DNA of 64,000 nucleotides from Gammaproteobacteria bacterium (GTDB lineage: Bacteria > Pseudomonadota > Gammaproteobacteria > Pseudomonadales > Azotimanducaceae), in NCBI GenBank assembly GCA_002704225.1, contig PAFU01000047.1, forward strand, positions 14,703 through 78,702. Direction: 5' to 3'. The translations under genes and the position numbers were made by a program. Position 1 is the stretch's first letter, and every line of letters starts with the position of its first letter. The notes under the pieces are model-generated. The model had not been told where the DNA came from. It did no database searches and saw only the letters and a program-made list of their open reading frames with translations. Of this stretch, positions 18,691-28,701 are shown piece after piece.

Positions 18691-19740
18691 TCAGCTCGGC
18701 CGTGACGCCAGTTGTTCTGCCAGCTGGCGCAGCAGAGAATCCGTCTCATCCCAGTTGATGCACGCGTCGGTAATGGATACGCCATAGCTCAGGCCATCTG
18801 GGTTGCTGATGCTTTGGTTGCCCTCATGCAGATGACTTTCAATCATCAAGCCCGTAATCGAACGGTTGCCCGCAGCGATCTGCTGGCTGACTGAATTCAC
18901 GACATTGCGTTGCTGTCGGTGATCTTTGTTGGAGTTTGCATGGGAGCAATCCACCATGATCGATTGGGTGAGGCCCAATTTTTCCAAAGCGGCCTCACAG
19001 GCCTGAATATGCTCTGGGGAATAGTTGGGGCCGCTGCTACCGCCTCGCAGAACCACATGGCCGTGTGCATTCCCCTTTGTTTGAATAACGCTGACCTGTC
19101 CGGTCGGGCTGATACCCAAAAAGCGATGCGGGCTGGCCACAGATTCCAGGGCATTGATGGCGACTCCGAGCGATCCATCGGTGCCGTTCTTGAAACCGAC
19201 GGGGCAGCTCAAGCCGGACGCCATCTCTCGGTGAGTCTGAGATTCGGTGGTGCGCGCGCCAATCGCAGACCAGGAAATCAGATCCTGCATGTATTGAGGG
19301 GTGATGGGATCCAGTGCTTCAGTCGCCAGTGGCAAGCCCATTTGCGACAGCTCAAGGAGTAGCTTGCGACCAATGTGCAGACCCTCAGCCACTTTGAAGC
19401 TATCGTCTAGGTGCGGGTCGTTGATCAATCCTTTCCAGCCAACGGTACTTCGAGGTTTCTCGAAATAAGCGCGCATCACGACAAATACTTGATCTGCGAT
19501 GTCGTCGGACAGACGTTTTAATCGCTGGGCGTATTCTTTGGCCGCTTCAACATCATGGATTGAGCAGGGTCCCACAACGACGAGTAGTCGCGGATCTTTG
19601 CGGTGGACAATGTTGCGAACGGTTTCCCGATAGCCGTTAACGGCCTCGCGTACATCCTCGCTGACCGGTAGCCTAGCTTTCAGCTGTTCCGGCGTAATTA
19701 AAACTTCTTGTTGCTCGACGTTCAGGTTTTCGAGTTGCAC
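18691..19740 (-). CDS. aroF: 3-deoxy-7-phosphoheptulonate (DAHP) synthase, class I AroF/G/H
   Basis: This enzyme condenses phosphoenolpyruvate and erythrose 4-phosphate, the first step of aromatic amino acid synthesis. The 349-residue protein has the class I alpha signatures VVGPCSIHD, KPRSTVGWKGLINDP, IGARTTESQTHREMASGLS, FKNGTDGSL and the C-terminal SITDACINWDETDSLLRQL. GLPLATEALDPITPQY looks closer to the AroF/AroH type than to AroG, but which amino acid inhibits it cannot be decided by eye. It starts at GTG 19740 behind a strong AAAGGAGAG. A hairpin lies in the leader immediately upstream. Confidence 0.9.
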   Translation of the reverse strand: MQLENLNVEQQEVLITPEQLKARLPVSEDVREAVNGYRETVRNIVHRKDPRLLVVVGPCSIHDVEAAKEYAQRLKRLSDDIADQVFVVMRAYFEKPRSTVGWKGLINDPHLDDSFKVAEGLHIGRKLLLELSQMGLPLATEALDPITPQYMQDLISWSAIGARTTESQTHREMASGLSCPVGFKNGTDGSLGVAINALESVASPHRFLGISPTGQVSVIQTKGNAHGHVVLRGGSSGPNYSPEHIQACEAALEKLGLTQSIMVDCSHANSNKDHRQQRNVVNSVSQQIAAGNRSITGLMIESHLHEGNQSISNPDGLSYGVSITDACINWDETDSLLRQLAEQLASRPS

Positions 19741-19753
19741 AAATCTCTCCTTT

Positions 19754-19782
19754 ACCCTCGGTCACGTTTTTCCTCCGAGGGT
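19754..19782 (-). promoter_or_regulatory. Hairpin in the leader of the DAHP synthase gene
   Basis: An 8-bp perfect inverted repeat (ACCCTCGG at 19754-19761, CCGAGGGT at 19775-19782) with a 13-base loop lies 13 bases upstream of the GTG start and abuts the ribosome binding site. On the transcript the loop contains AGGA. It has no U-run, so translational control or mRNA stabilisation is more likely than termination. Confidence 0.45.
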
Positions 19783-19837
19783 GTTTGATTAGGCCGCGCA
19801 TGGTAAACCCCCGTCTCGGAAAAGCAATCGGTGGGGA

Positions 19838-22800
19838 CTAATTGATCAGTTCAAGTTTGGGCAGTGCAGTGAAATATAATGCCGTTTTGATTGGCAAGTT
19901 GGGGATTGAGGCCCCGCCAAGATACTCAGGTTGCTCTCTTATGAGGGCCTCCAAAACCGTTTTGTACTGAACCAACTGGCCCCGGTAGCGCTGGGTTTCC
20001 TCCGCGACAAAGTGCTCTGTCGTGATGCCAGTGGCGGGTGCGCTGGTTTTGAAATCAACGATCCACCAAGAGTCATCGCTCACGAAAAGGCGGTCGATCA
20101 CAAAGCGTTTGGGCGTTGAGTTGATCACGGTGGTCACGGGCCATTCAAAGCGTCCATGGCGGTGAGGTTCTAGCAGCCAAGAACCGTCGGGGTCATCCAG
20201 CGCTCTTGCCACATGCGCCAACGCGGTGGTCATGACCTCTGGCCACTGGTCCGGGGCCGCATCCAGTGTCGGCAGCCACTGCTGCATCGCGCCTTCTAGC
20301 AGGTGTTGCTCAAAAGGCTTTTGCAATCGTAAGCCGTCTCCGATTTGGGCAAGGGCCAGATGCACGAGGTTTCCCAGAGATAAATTGAAACGGTTGGAGC
20401 GGTCGTCCGCCTCCGGTGTGTCCGCTACGGCCTCATTGGCGGTGTCGGCACCTTTCAACCCTGTATCTGCGCCACCCGCTGCAGCTGTCATTGCGGGGTG
20501 CTCCCAGCGGTATTCTCGGGGGAGGTGGATTAACTGGCCTTGGCGATCCACCGCAACCGTGTTTTTGTGTGGGGAGGTCGTGGCGGGCTCGATGTGTTCA
20601 GAGGGTCCTACCGCGTCCATAGGCGGCAGGTATTTGGCTAAGCCAGCCGGCCGCTCGTCTTGCGTCGCACTGCTTAGCCAAAGGCTGAGTTCCGCTCGGG
20701 TGCAGGCGACGTAAAGTAAGCGTTTAATTTCATTTTCGTTTCGGCTCTTCTCTTCAAATGCCAGCCACTGATGGACTGGGTCTTGCTTAATACCAATCAG
20801 CAAACCGTTTTCTGTTGGTCGCCAAAGCAGTAAGTCAGTCTCTTGCGTGCGCGGCCGCCTACCCATGTTGGGTAAAATCACATGACTAAATTCCAGGCCC
20901 TTGGATTTGTGAATGGTCATGACCTGAACCCGAGAATGGCTGGCGTCTTGAGCATAGAGGTCTGCGGTTTTGCTCAATAATGCATCAGGATCCAAGGCGT
21001 TTTCCGCCATGGATTCCAGTAGGTCAAACCAGCGTTGGGCGTGCGATAAGGAAGCTTCAGGGTAGGCGTCCGCTCCACCCAAGCGCATCCAGCATCCTTC
21101 GATGACTTCGCAAATGGGCAGTTCGTACAAGCGTTGCTGTGCCCAGGCATAGGCCTGAGTGAGACGGGCTAGGGCCGGCTCGGACTGCGCGTGTTGCTCG
21201 GCAATCTGAAAAATATCCGGGCTTCCCGCAAAGGCTTCCAGTTGCTCAAGCGTTAGGCCCACCATCGGACTGCGCAGGACGCTGAACCATGACAGGGGTT
21301 CCGATGGGTGGAGCAGGGATCGATGCAGGCTGAGGAGGTCGCGTACGATGGGTTCTTCGGCTAAGGAGTCAATGTCGGTACTGGTAAACGCAATGCCTGC
21401 CCGTTTCAATGCCTGCAGCAGCACGGGAAGGTGACCCCGAGCGCGACATAAAATGCCAATTGATGTGTCATCGTCCTCGGCCAGGTCTGCGGTCAGTTCG
21501 ACAATATGCTGAGCAATGGCCGCGGCTTCATGTTGCTCGTCAATGAAGCTTTTGAGGACTACGGCGGTAACGTGTAATCCCCTATCGGGTGCAGTGTCGG
21601 TCGCTTCGTCACGCTGGGCGACGGCTGGTGAAAAACGGATTGCTCCCAATTCCGGTAGTGAACTCTTCGGGAACAGGTTGGAAAACAATGTGTTGTTCCA
21701 GTCAACGAGGGGTTTGACCGAGCGAAAATTAGCGCTCAGTTGAAGGGGCTCCAACGGCACATTGGGAAAGCCGTGCTCCCAACATCGACTGAAGATCGAA
21801 ACATCCGCGTCGCGGAAGCGATAAATGGATTGCATCGGGTCGCCGACGGCAAAAAACGTATTGCCATCGTTTGGCGTCCAGCCTTCCGTGAGCAGTGCAA
21901 AAAAGTCGTACTGGCTGCGTGACGTATCCTGGAATTCGTCGATCAGGAGATGCTTGATCCGGTAGTCCCAGTATAGCGCCAGATCAGTTGGCCCCTGATC
22001 ATCCCGCAGCCCTTGAGTGGCTCGGATCAGCATACCGGTGAAATCGAGACAGCGTCGGTTTTGCAGCAAGTTTTCCAACTCTGCTGCCGCTAAGGCTAGG
22101 GTGACGCCGGTAGCGATCAGAGTGCTCGGGTTATCCAATTCCCTAGGTAGCAGCGAGCAGGCGTGGAGTGCGCCTGCTAGGTTTCGGTCGTCGAGGTCCT
22201 TAAGCCAGGCAACGGTATCGGTTTTGAGGGGTTTGTCGGTGAAGGCGATATGCTGCCGGCGGTCTACCGTTTTTCTGACCGTGCCTTTCTGGGTCAGAAT
22301 CATCGGTAAGAGACTTTCAATATCGGGTTCGTGTTCGGTGGCTTCTGCAAGGCGCTGGATCATAGTGTGATCCGAATGGGACAGTTTTTGCGCTAATGGG
22401 GTCAGAAGAACGGTCCGTAGGTCCTGTATTGCGCGATCAAGGGTGTCTTCAAGTGCGCTGGAGTCCTGAAGGGCGAGTGAGGTAATCAGTCGAGCCACAT
22501 CAAGCCACTGGTCTCGTTTGCCCAGCATGATGGTCAGCAAGCGTTCTGCTGAATCGGCGTTGTTGTCCAGGGCTGCCAAGAACTCGCCGACGTAAATGTG
22601 GCTGGATTCCTCGGAGAACAATTGGCCGAGTACGTCGCGTGCGGCTCGCTGGTATAGGGTCTCGGGCTTGTCCTCAATGCGCATACCCTCGGCGCTTTGC
22701 TCGCCGGGAATTTGGGTCGCCAGTTCGGTAGCGAAACTGTCAATGGTTTGAATCTTCAATAAATGCGGGTTTCGACCGAGCTGCCAGTTATTGATTTGAT

Positions 22801-23065
22801 CTTGTGTTCGAATCGTGCGGATGAGCGCATTGTCCTCCTGCAATGCGTCCAGTACGCGTTGCTTCATCTCCATGGCAGCTGCTCGGGTGAACGTAATCGC
22901 CAAAATCTCTTCCGGGCGTTTTACGTGCGCTAAGAGATGCAGGTAGCGTTGAACCAGCAGGGACGTTTTACCCGAACCAGCGGGAGCTTGAACGATGAAC
23001 GATTGATCGGGTGCCAGGGCGCGTTCGCGCTCACCTTGATCCGGTGGGGCCTGCCGAACCTTCAC
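19838..23065 (-). CDS. RecB/AddA-like UvrD-family helicase with C-terminal nuclease domain
   Basis: This 1075-residue ATP-dependent DNA helicase-nuclease is probably for double-strand break processing. The UvrD/Rep helicase begins at the N-terminus with Walker A APAGSGKT (residues 27-34) and has the Walker B region LLIDEFQDTSRSQYDFF and TIHKSKGLEFSHVILPN. The C-terminal PD-(D/E)XK nuclease domain shows LGNLVHLAL and the metal-binding VIDRLFVSDD followed by VDFKTSAP. It overlaps the upstream gene of the pair by four bases, so the two proteins are made together. The layout resembles AddAB, and the proteobacterial pair in which the partner is named only as a probable DNA repair protein (TIGR03623). 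I leave out a gene symbol for that reason. Confidence 0.88.
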   Translation of the reverse strand: MKVRQAPPDQGERERALAPDQSFIVQAPAGSGKTSLLVQRYLHLLAHVKRPEEILAITFTRAAAMEMKQRVLDALQEDNALIRTIRTQDQINNWQLGRNPHLLKIQTIDSFATELATQIPGEQSAEGMRIEDKPETLYQRAARDVLGQLFSEESSHIYVGEFLAALDNNADSAERLLTIMLGKRDQWLDVARLITSLALQDSSALEDTLDRAIQDLRTVLLTPLAQKLSHSDHTMIQRLAEATEHEPDIESLLPMILTQKGTVRKTVDRRQHIAFTDKPLKTDTVAWLKDLDDRNLAGALHACSLLPRELDNPSTLIATGVTLALAAAELENLLQNRRCLDFTGMLIRATQGLRDDQGPTDLALYWDYRIKHLLIDEFQDTSRSQYDFFALLTEGWTPNDGNTFFAVGDPMQSIYRFRDADVSIFSRCWEHGFPNVPLEPLQLSANFRSVKPLVDWNNTLFSNLFPKSSLPELGAIRFSPAVAQRDEATDTAPDRGLHVTAVVLKSFIDEQHEAAAIAQHIVELTADLAEDDDTSIGILCRARGHLPVLLQALKRAGIAFTSTDIDSLAEEPIVRDLLSLHRSLLHPSEPLSWFSVLRSPMVGLTLEQLEAFAGSPDIFQIAEQHAQSEPALARLTQAYAWAQQRLYELPICEVIEGCWMRLGGADAYPEASLSHAQRWFDLLESMAENALDPDALLSKTADLYAQDASHSRVQVMTIHKSKGLEFSHVILPNMGRRPRTQETDLLLWRPTENGLLIGIKQDPVHQWLAFEEKSRNENEIKRLLYVACTRAELSLWLSSATQDERPAGLAKYLPPMDAVGPSEHIEPATTSPHKNTVAVDRQGQLIHLPREYRWEHPAMTAAAGGADTGLKGADTANEAVADTPEADDRSNRFNLSLGNLVHLALAQIGDGLRLQKPFEQHLLEGAMQQWLPTLDAAPDQWPEVMTTALAHVARALDDPDGSWLLEPHRHGRFEWPVTTVINSTPKRFVIDRLFVSDDSWWIVDFKTSAPATGITTEHFVAEETQRYRGQLVQYKTVLEALIREQPEYLGGASIPNLPIKTALYFTALPKLELIN

Positions 23066-25686
23066 GCGGACTGCTCCGGGTCACGCCTTTTTTCATCGAC
23101 CCGGCAAAGGGGTTTCAAGTCGCAGTGTCGGCAAGCGTTGGGCAGTGGATTAACCCTGGCGTCTCCGGCCGCAATCTCGGTGGCAAGACCGATCAATTGT
23201 TGCCGCCACAGCGCTTGCTGTTGTACCCAGCCGGATTCTGTTGGGGTGGTTTTTACTCGGGCGTTGGGGGTTTCCGTCAGCTGTTCCGCTTCACCGGCCA
23301 ACCCAATGAGTTTCTGTTCTGTGGATCGAACCTGCGCGTAGTACACACCGGCAATGTCGTCCCGAATCAAGCTGTAACTGGGTAGTTGCGGCGCGGTAGG
23401 GGACTCTCCCAAGGCAGGACCGGTCGAGACGCGTCCTGTTTTGTAGTCGATGAGCACCATGGCACCGTCGACGTCGTCCAATCGATCAATTCGAAGACTG
23501 AACGCTAGGTCGCCAAGTTCCAGTGCGTATCGTTGTTCGGTTTCCGCGACCCGAAAGGGGGTTCGTTCGGCTTCGATAGCCAGCCAGTCAGTTACCAGTT
23601 GTGTTAAACGCGTTTGTTCGGCACCAACAAAGGGTTCGGGCAAATGCTTGTAGCGCGCGATCGCCTGTTGGCACAGTTCTTCGATGACCGTTGTCGGTTG
23701 GGAAAGGGCTGTTGAAGAGTCAGGGTAGCGCTGAAAATATTGCTCCATTACCCAATGCAGGGCGCTGCCTCGTTCCATGGCGTTGAGAAAATCTCTGGCC
23801 GGGACCGGGCTTTTCAGTCCTAAGCGATGTAAGGCGAATCCCATAAAAGCACATTTGGCGTGGTTTTCCAGTCGGCCACTGCCGCCGCTCACCGGTCCAG
23901 TTGGGATGGCGGAGCCGTGAGCATCTTGACTCAACGTCAGTACGATGTTGGTGGGCTGCATGAAAGGGTGGCGCTGAGTTAGGTTGAAGATAGTGGGCGC
24001 GATCTCGCTCAAGGCTGTCGTCTGTGCCTGTGTATATTCTTGGGCTGCCAGTGGCGTTGGGCGCACGAGAGCACCGTTCTGTGTATTCGTGAAACTTAAC
24101 TGCAATGTCTGAGTCCGATTGATCCACGAGGCCAAGGTGCGTTCTGCGAATGCCAGTTCTTGGGGTTGAGTGCAGCGTGGTATCCCATGACTCAGCGCAA
24201 CTTGTCTCGGAATAAAGGCTGAAAGCGTCGATTTGCCCGGGAATTGTTCCGCGCTCATCCCGCAGACCCAAAGATGGCTAAAGCTCAGTCCCGTGGTCTC
24301 CAGCATGCCCAGCACTTGGATGTTGGCGGATTGACGCTGGGGGGCAAAGGTTTGATCTAACGCCCAATCCATCAGTTCCAACGCGTCGTCATAGTTCAGC
24401 AGAGTGTCGTCGGCTTCAGCGGCAAGAGCGGCAAGGATTTCCTGAATTTTGACTGTGGCCTGAAATTGGACCGAGCCCAAATCGCTTGTGGCCGGCCATC
24501 GGACGCTGTTTAGCAAAGCCGCCACAGACGCGATCCAAATATCCAGGCGAGCCTTGGATGGCAGGTTTTGGATTAAGCCGAGCAAGGACTGCGCGTCTTC
24601 ATGCCGAGCAAAGGCGCTGGGCGACACGGTTCGCCGCGCCCAGTTCGGCCACTCCTTGCGTAGGTCCTCACACCAAGGGAGTGAGAGATAAGGAGAGTTG
24701 AGCAATGGTGATAGCGTGGCCTGATCGGCGGGCTGTTTGATCCAGTTGAGCAGAATTTTTGCGTGCCGCCAAACGGGCTGTCCCACCAGACTCTTACCGC
24801 CGGATAAATCAAATATTGGATCTCGGCTGTCTCGATTGGGGCTCAATGTCGCCGCGAACTGGCGCAGTACCCGATCGTAATGGGTGCTGAGATCGGGAAC
24901 GACGACGCCAATTCGTGCGCCTGGATGTGCCTGATGCACCTCCGCGCACCATCGCGCCGCAGCCATCAGTTCTTCACCAAAGGTCCCATATCCCCGTGGC
25001 AGCAACTGGCTTTCTGCCACCGTGTCACGCATCGCGGAGGCATCAAGCCCGAGGTCGTCCTGAAAATCAGGGAGCCACGTATTTTGCTGAAGCAAGCTCA
25101 CCCGGCCGTCTCGCGTTTGATTCAACAGCGAAAAGAAATCACGTTCCGCCGGCGACAGATGCTCCACGTCGACAAGAACAATGGGCTGGCCAAGGTTTTG
25201 CGCAATTTCATCCACATGGTTGATGAGTTGCAGCGGCAGGTCTTCTGCCACAATGAAATCGCTGTTCGGTGGCGGCGCTGCACGACGGCACCAGTCACTG
25301 AAGTAAGTGCTGCGCGAGGTTTGCATCAACGGGTGATCCAGAGCAACGCTGTAGCGCCGTGTTAACAGCCACGCCTGAATAACCGCCTGACATTGATGTC
25401 TAAACCCATGGGGGGCTGTCTGCTGAAACCGTAGATTGATATCGTGCGGGGAGAGTATTTGCGTTGCAATCGTGCCCCTTTGTCGAAGCGCTGCATGTTG
25501 TGAAAGCCAAAAGCTTGCCAGGCTCTTACACGGTAAACTCGGCCAAGCTTGGGCTCCTCGGGCAATCTGAGCCTCGTCGAATGCTGCGGTGTATTCTCGA
25601 GCGAGGCGTTCATTGGGCGTGACAACGATGGAGCGTGCAATGGTGTCCACGTGTTGGGGCGAGATGTGCGCGAAGGCCGAGTGCAT
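23062..25686 (-). CDS. AddB-like PD-(D/E)XK nuclease, probable DNA repair protein
   Basis: This 874-residue partner of the helicase-nuclease encoded downstream has a helicase-like N-terminal half without a working Walker A motif: the expected position reads VVTPNERLAREY. The C-terminal nuclease is intact, with RGSALHWVMEQYF (the His motif) and LIDYKTGR (the catalytic Asp and Lys). A cysteine in CAFMGFALHRL together with CRHCDLKPLC near the C-terminus gives the four cysteines of an AddB-type [4Fe-4S] cluster that staples the nuclease domain. It starts at ATG 25686 and overlaps the next gene by four bases. It belongs, I think, to TIGR03623, whose biochemistry is little studied. Confidence 0.83.
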   Translation of the reverse strand: MHSAFAHISPQHVDTIARSIVVTPNERLAREYTAAFDEAQIARGAQAWPSLPCKSLASFWLSQHAALRQRGTIATQILSPHDINLRFQQTAPHGFRHQCQAVIQAWLLTRRYSVALDHPLMQTSRSTYFSDWCRRAAPPPNSDFIVAEDLPLQLINHVDEIAQNLGQPIVLVDVEHLSPAERDFFSLLNQTRDGRVSLLQQNTWLPDFQDDLGLDASAMRDTVAESQLLPRGYGTFGEELMAAARWCAEVHQAHPGARIGVVVPDLSTHYDRVLRQFAATLSPNRDSRDPIFDLSGGKSLVGQPVWRHAKILLNWIKQPADQATLSPLLNSPYLSLPWCEDLRKEWPNWARRTVSPSAFARHEDAQSLLGLIQNLPSKARLDIWIASVAALLNSVRWPATSDLGSVQFQATVKIQEILAALAAEADDTLLNYDDALELMDWALDQTFAPQRQSANIQVLGMLETTGLSFSHLWVCGMSAEQFPGKSTLSAFIPRQVALSHGIPRCTQPQELAFAERTLASWINRTQTLQLSFTNTQNGALVRPTPLAAQEYTQAQTTALSEIAPTIFNLTQRHPFMQPTNIVLTLSQDAHGSAIPTGPVSGGSGRLENHAKCAFMGFALHRLGLKSPVPARDFLNAMERGSALHWVMEQYFQRYPDSSTALSQPTTVIEELCQQAIARYKHLPEPFVGAEQTRLTQLVTDWLAIEAERTPFRVAETEQRYALELGDLAFSLRIDRLDDVDGAMVLIDYKTGRVSTGPALGESPTAPQLPSYSLIRDDIAGVYYAQVRSTEQKLIGLAGEAEQLTETPNARVKTTPTESGWVQQQALWRQQLIGLATEIAAGDARVNPLPNACRHCDLKPLCRVDEKRRDPEQSA

Positions 25687-25823
25687 AAAATGAGTCTACC
25701 CAAGTACTCAATAAGGCGACAATCTTTTGTCAGTGATGGTATCCACCACCCCGAACTCCGGTTAAAATCGCGTTTCGCAAAGCCGATCGCGGCATTCACT
25801 CAGTTAAACGGACAGAGACAGTT
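25687..25823. other. Intergenic region between the AddB-like gene and the 39-residue ORF
   Basis: About 137 bp between divergent genes. TTAAAAT near 25763-25769 could serve as a -10 box for the plus strand, but no matching -35 is evident. Nothing else is seen. Confidence 0.3.
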
Positions 25824-25943
25824 ATGTGGCACCTTATCGAAGATTTTTTTGACCAGAACCTCGTGATGAAGGCCTTCCTTGGCTTGGGTTGGTTGTCGAT
25901 TCTGATCATGTTCTGCAGTCTCGTTCAGCAGGTTATGGCCTAG
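25824..25943 (+). CDS. Small membrane peptide, 39 residues, unknown
   Basis: I do not recognise this gene. ATG 25824 opens a 39-codon frame with an acidic amphipathic start (WHLIEDFFDQN), then a hydrophobic segment of about 22 residues (MKAFLGLGWLSILIMFCSL) ending in VQQVMA. The ribosome binding site is weak (ACAGAGAC). It lies 61 bp ahead of the TerB-like gene, on the same strand. The regular amphipathic-then-hydrophobic layout and the position in an otherwise empty gap argue for a real small membrane protein; the poor ribosome binding site argues against. Confidence 0.4.
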   Translation: MWHLIEDFFDQNLVMKAFLGLGWLSILIMFCSLVQQVMA

Positions 25944-26004
25944 GGGCCATGGTCAGTTGTCCCGCTGCACCCGGTAATAGCACTCAAAAAGAGGCACTCG
26001 TGTA

Positions 26005-26403
26005 ATGTGGCTCTCAACACTAACGTACGCTCAACGAGAGGCGATGTTGCGCTTGGCGCACAATGTGATTGTGTCGGATGGCCTGTTGGACCCCAACGAA
26101 GAGGGGATGCTCGAAGCATTCCGGCGTGAGATGGCTGTTTCTGCCGATTTCGAAGTCGAGTACCTCGATATAGACGGTATCGAGCAAGTCTTCCCTGAAC
26201 GCCAAGGTCGGCTTATTGTTTTAATTAATCTGTGCAAACTGAGTTACGCGGACGGTGCCTTCGAGATCGAAGAAGAGTGTTTGATTAATGAAATCCGTAA
26301 GGCTTTCGAAGTCAGCGAAGTGCACTTCAATATGCTCCAGCACTGGACGAAGCGATTGCTGGATCTGGAAGCCGAAGGTGTGGCGCTGTTGGATTTGGCT
26401 TAA
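26005..26403 (+). CDS. TerB-like domain protein
   Basis: A 132-residue all-helical, acidic cytoplasmic protein. The N-terminal REAMLRLAHNVIVSDGLLDP and the later LCKLSYADGAFEIEEECLI form the paired helices with the D-x-(x)-E/D-type turns of the TerB tellurite-resistance fold, which often binds metal. Despite the family name, isolated TerB-like proteins are common and usually not linked to tellurite; no other ter gene is present here. It is the second gene of a plus-strand run that ends with the 5'-nucleotidase. Function unknown. Confidence 0.7.
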   Translation: MWLSTLTYAQREAMLRLAHNVIVSDGLLDPNEEGMLEAFRREMAVSADFEVEYLDIDGIEQVFPERQGRLIVLINLCKLSYADGAFEIEEECLINEIRKAFEVSEVHFNMLQHWTKRLLDLEAEGVALLDLA

Positions 26404-26473
26404 GTCCTGGTTAATCAACTTAAACGTAAATTTTCACCAGATCATTTCAAAATGGCGACGCTGAGGAATCATT

Positions 26474-26683
26474 TTGGATTTTGAAAACGATCAAGAACAG
26501 CAGTTGCGTTGGCTTGAAACTCTGAGGACGGAGCATCGAGATCTGGACGTTGCGATCAACCATCTGATGACCAGTCGCCATCACGATAACATGCGGATAC
26601 AACGTCTTAAGCGGCGGAAACTCAAATTGAAGGACGCGATTCATAAGTTGGAGAGCGAACTGATTCCTGATCTGGATGCGTAA
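26474..26683 (+). CDS. YdcH-like (DUF465) small coiled-coil protein
   Basis: A 69-residue protein with a predicted helical hairpin: LRTEHRDLDVAINHL in the first helix and MRIQRLKRRKLKLKDAI in the second, ending IPDLDA. This arrangement, with the basic LKRRKLKLKD stretch, is diagnostic of the YdcH/DUF465 family, whose role is unknown. It starts at TTG 26474, chosen because GAGGA lies at the right distance and no ATG fits. Its end overlaps the possible start of the 5'-nucleotidase gene. Confidence 0.85.
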   Translation: MDFENDQEQQLRWLETLRTEHRDLDVAINHLMTSRHHDNMRIQRLKRRKLKLKDAIHKLESELIPDLDA

Positions 26684-27626
26684 TATGACCCGACAGTCAC
26701 AGGCAATCAGGCAAGGAGAGGCGGGCAGCAGGCCTTTGACCGTGGGTATATCGTCAACGGCCTTGTTCGACTTAAGCGTGTCAAACGAGATTTACCAGCA
26801 AGAAGGTTTAGAGGCTTATCGGCGCTATCAAATCTCTGAAGAAGACTCACCCTTGGAACCGGGTGACGGCTTTTACCTTGTCGAAAAACTATTGAATATC
26901 AATAAGATATTCAATGAACCTCGAGTAGAAATACTGCTTCTTTCGCGCAACTCTGCCGATACGGGCTTACGGGTGTTCAATTCCATTAAGGCTCACGACC
27001 TGGACATTACCCGGGCTGCATTTTGCGGTGGTGAATCCCCCTACCGATATATCCAAGCCTTCCACTGTGATCTGTTTCTCTCCACCTATGCAGACGATGT
27101 GAGGCAGGCATTGTCCCAAAATATTGCGGCGGCGACGTTGCTGGGTAGAACTCGACCGCCCAAGGAATCCGATGACGGTTTGTTGAAACTGGCGTTTGAC
27201 GGTGACTCTGTGCTGTTTTCCGACGAGGCTGAGCGGGTATATCAACAACAGGGATTGGAGGCTTTCAGTGAGTCTGAACTGGATCAGGCGAATCAATCCT
27301 TGGCCGGCGGCCCGTTTAAGGCCTTTCTGGCCGCCATGCACCGCCTGCAGCAAGAGTTTCCTGACGGAGAAAGCCCGATACGCACGGCCTTGGTCACCGC
27401 TCGGGGTGCGCCGGCTCATGAGCGCGTGATTCGCACGTTGCGGGACTGGGATATCCGGCTGGATGAATCGTTGTTTCTTGGTGGCATGGACAAGACCGAG
27501 TTTTTGCGAGCCTTTGAGGCGGATATCTTTTTTGATGACCAAGCCGCGCACTGCGATCGAGCGGCCCCGCATATCCCGTCGGGTCATGTACCTCATGGCG
27601 TGGCCAACTCCACAGAAATAGAATAA
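26676..27626 (+). CDS. 5'-nucleotidase (PF06189 family)
   Basis: A 316-residue cytoplasmic 5'-nucleotidase that should dephosphorylate nucleoside monophosphates. The family is recognised from VGISSTALFDLS, which contains the catalytic-loop region as a variant of the haloacid-dehalogenase DxD, from NEIYQQEGLEAYRRYQ, then EILLLSRNSADTGLRVFNSI, and FDGDSVLFSDEAERVYQQQG. The C-terminal LFLGGMDKTEFLRAFEADIF with IFFDD completes the HAD-like fold. The start may be ATG 26676 or ATG 26685; the first overlaps the end of the YdcH-like gene. An AT-rich stretch (A-run then T-run near 27625-27641) follows the stop and could be a terminator. Confidence 0.85.
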   Translation: MRNMTRQSQAIRQGEAGSRPLTVGISSTALFDLSVSNEIYQQEGLEAYRRYQISEEDSPLEPGDGFYLVEKLLNINKIFNEPRVEILLLSRNSADTGLRVFNSIKAHDLDITRAAFCGGESPYRYIQAFHCDLFLSTYADDVRQALSQNIAAATLLGRTRPPKESDDGLLKLAFDGDSVLFSDEAERVYQQQGLEAFSESELDQANQSLAGGPFKAFLAAMHRLQQEFPDGESPIRTALVTARGAPAHERVIRTLRDWDIRLDESLFLGGMDKTEFLRAFEADIFFDDQAAHCDRAAPHIPSGHVPHGVANSTEIE

Positions 27627-27655
27627 AAAATATTTTTTTATAACTAATCCTGTAA

Positions 27656-28678
<1,023 letters not shown>

Positions 28679-28701
28679 CTCAATACATCGCCGGTCGTTG
28701 G

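Noticed and set aside
26005..26403. Tellurite resistance role for the TerB-like gene
   Set aside because: No terC, terD, terE or terZ gene is nearby, and lone TerB-fold proteins are common without that role.
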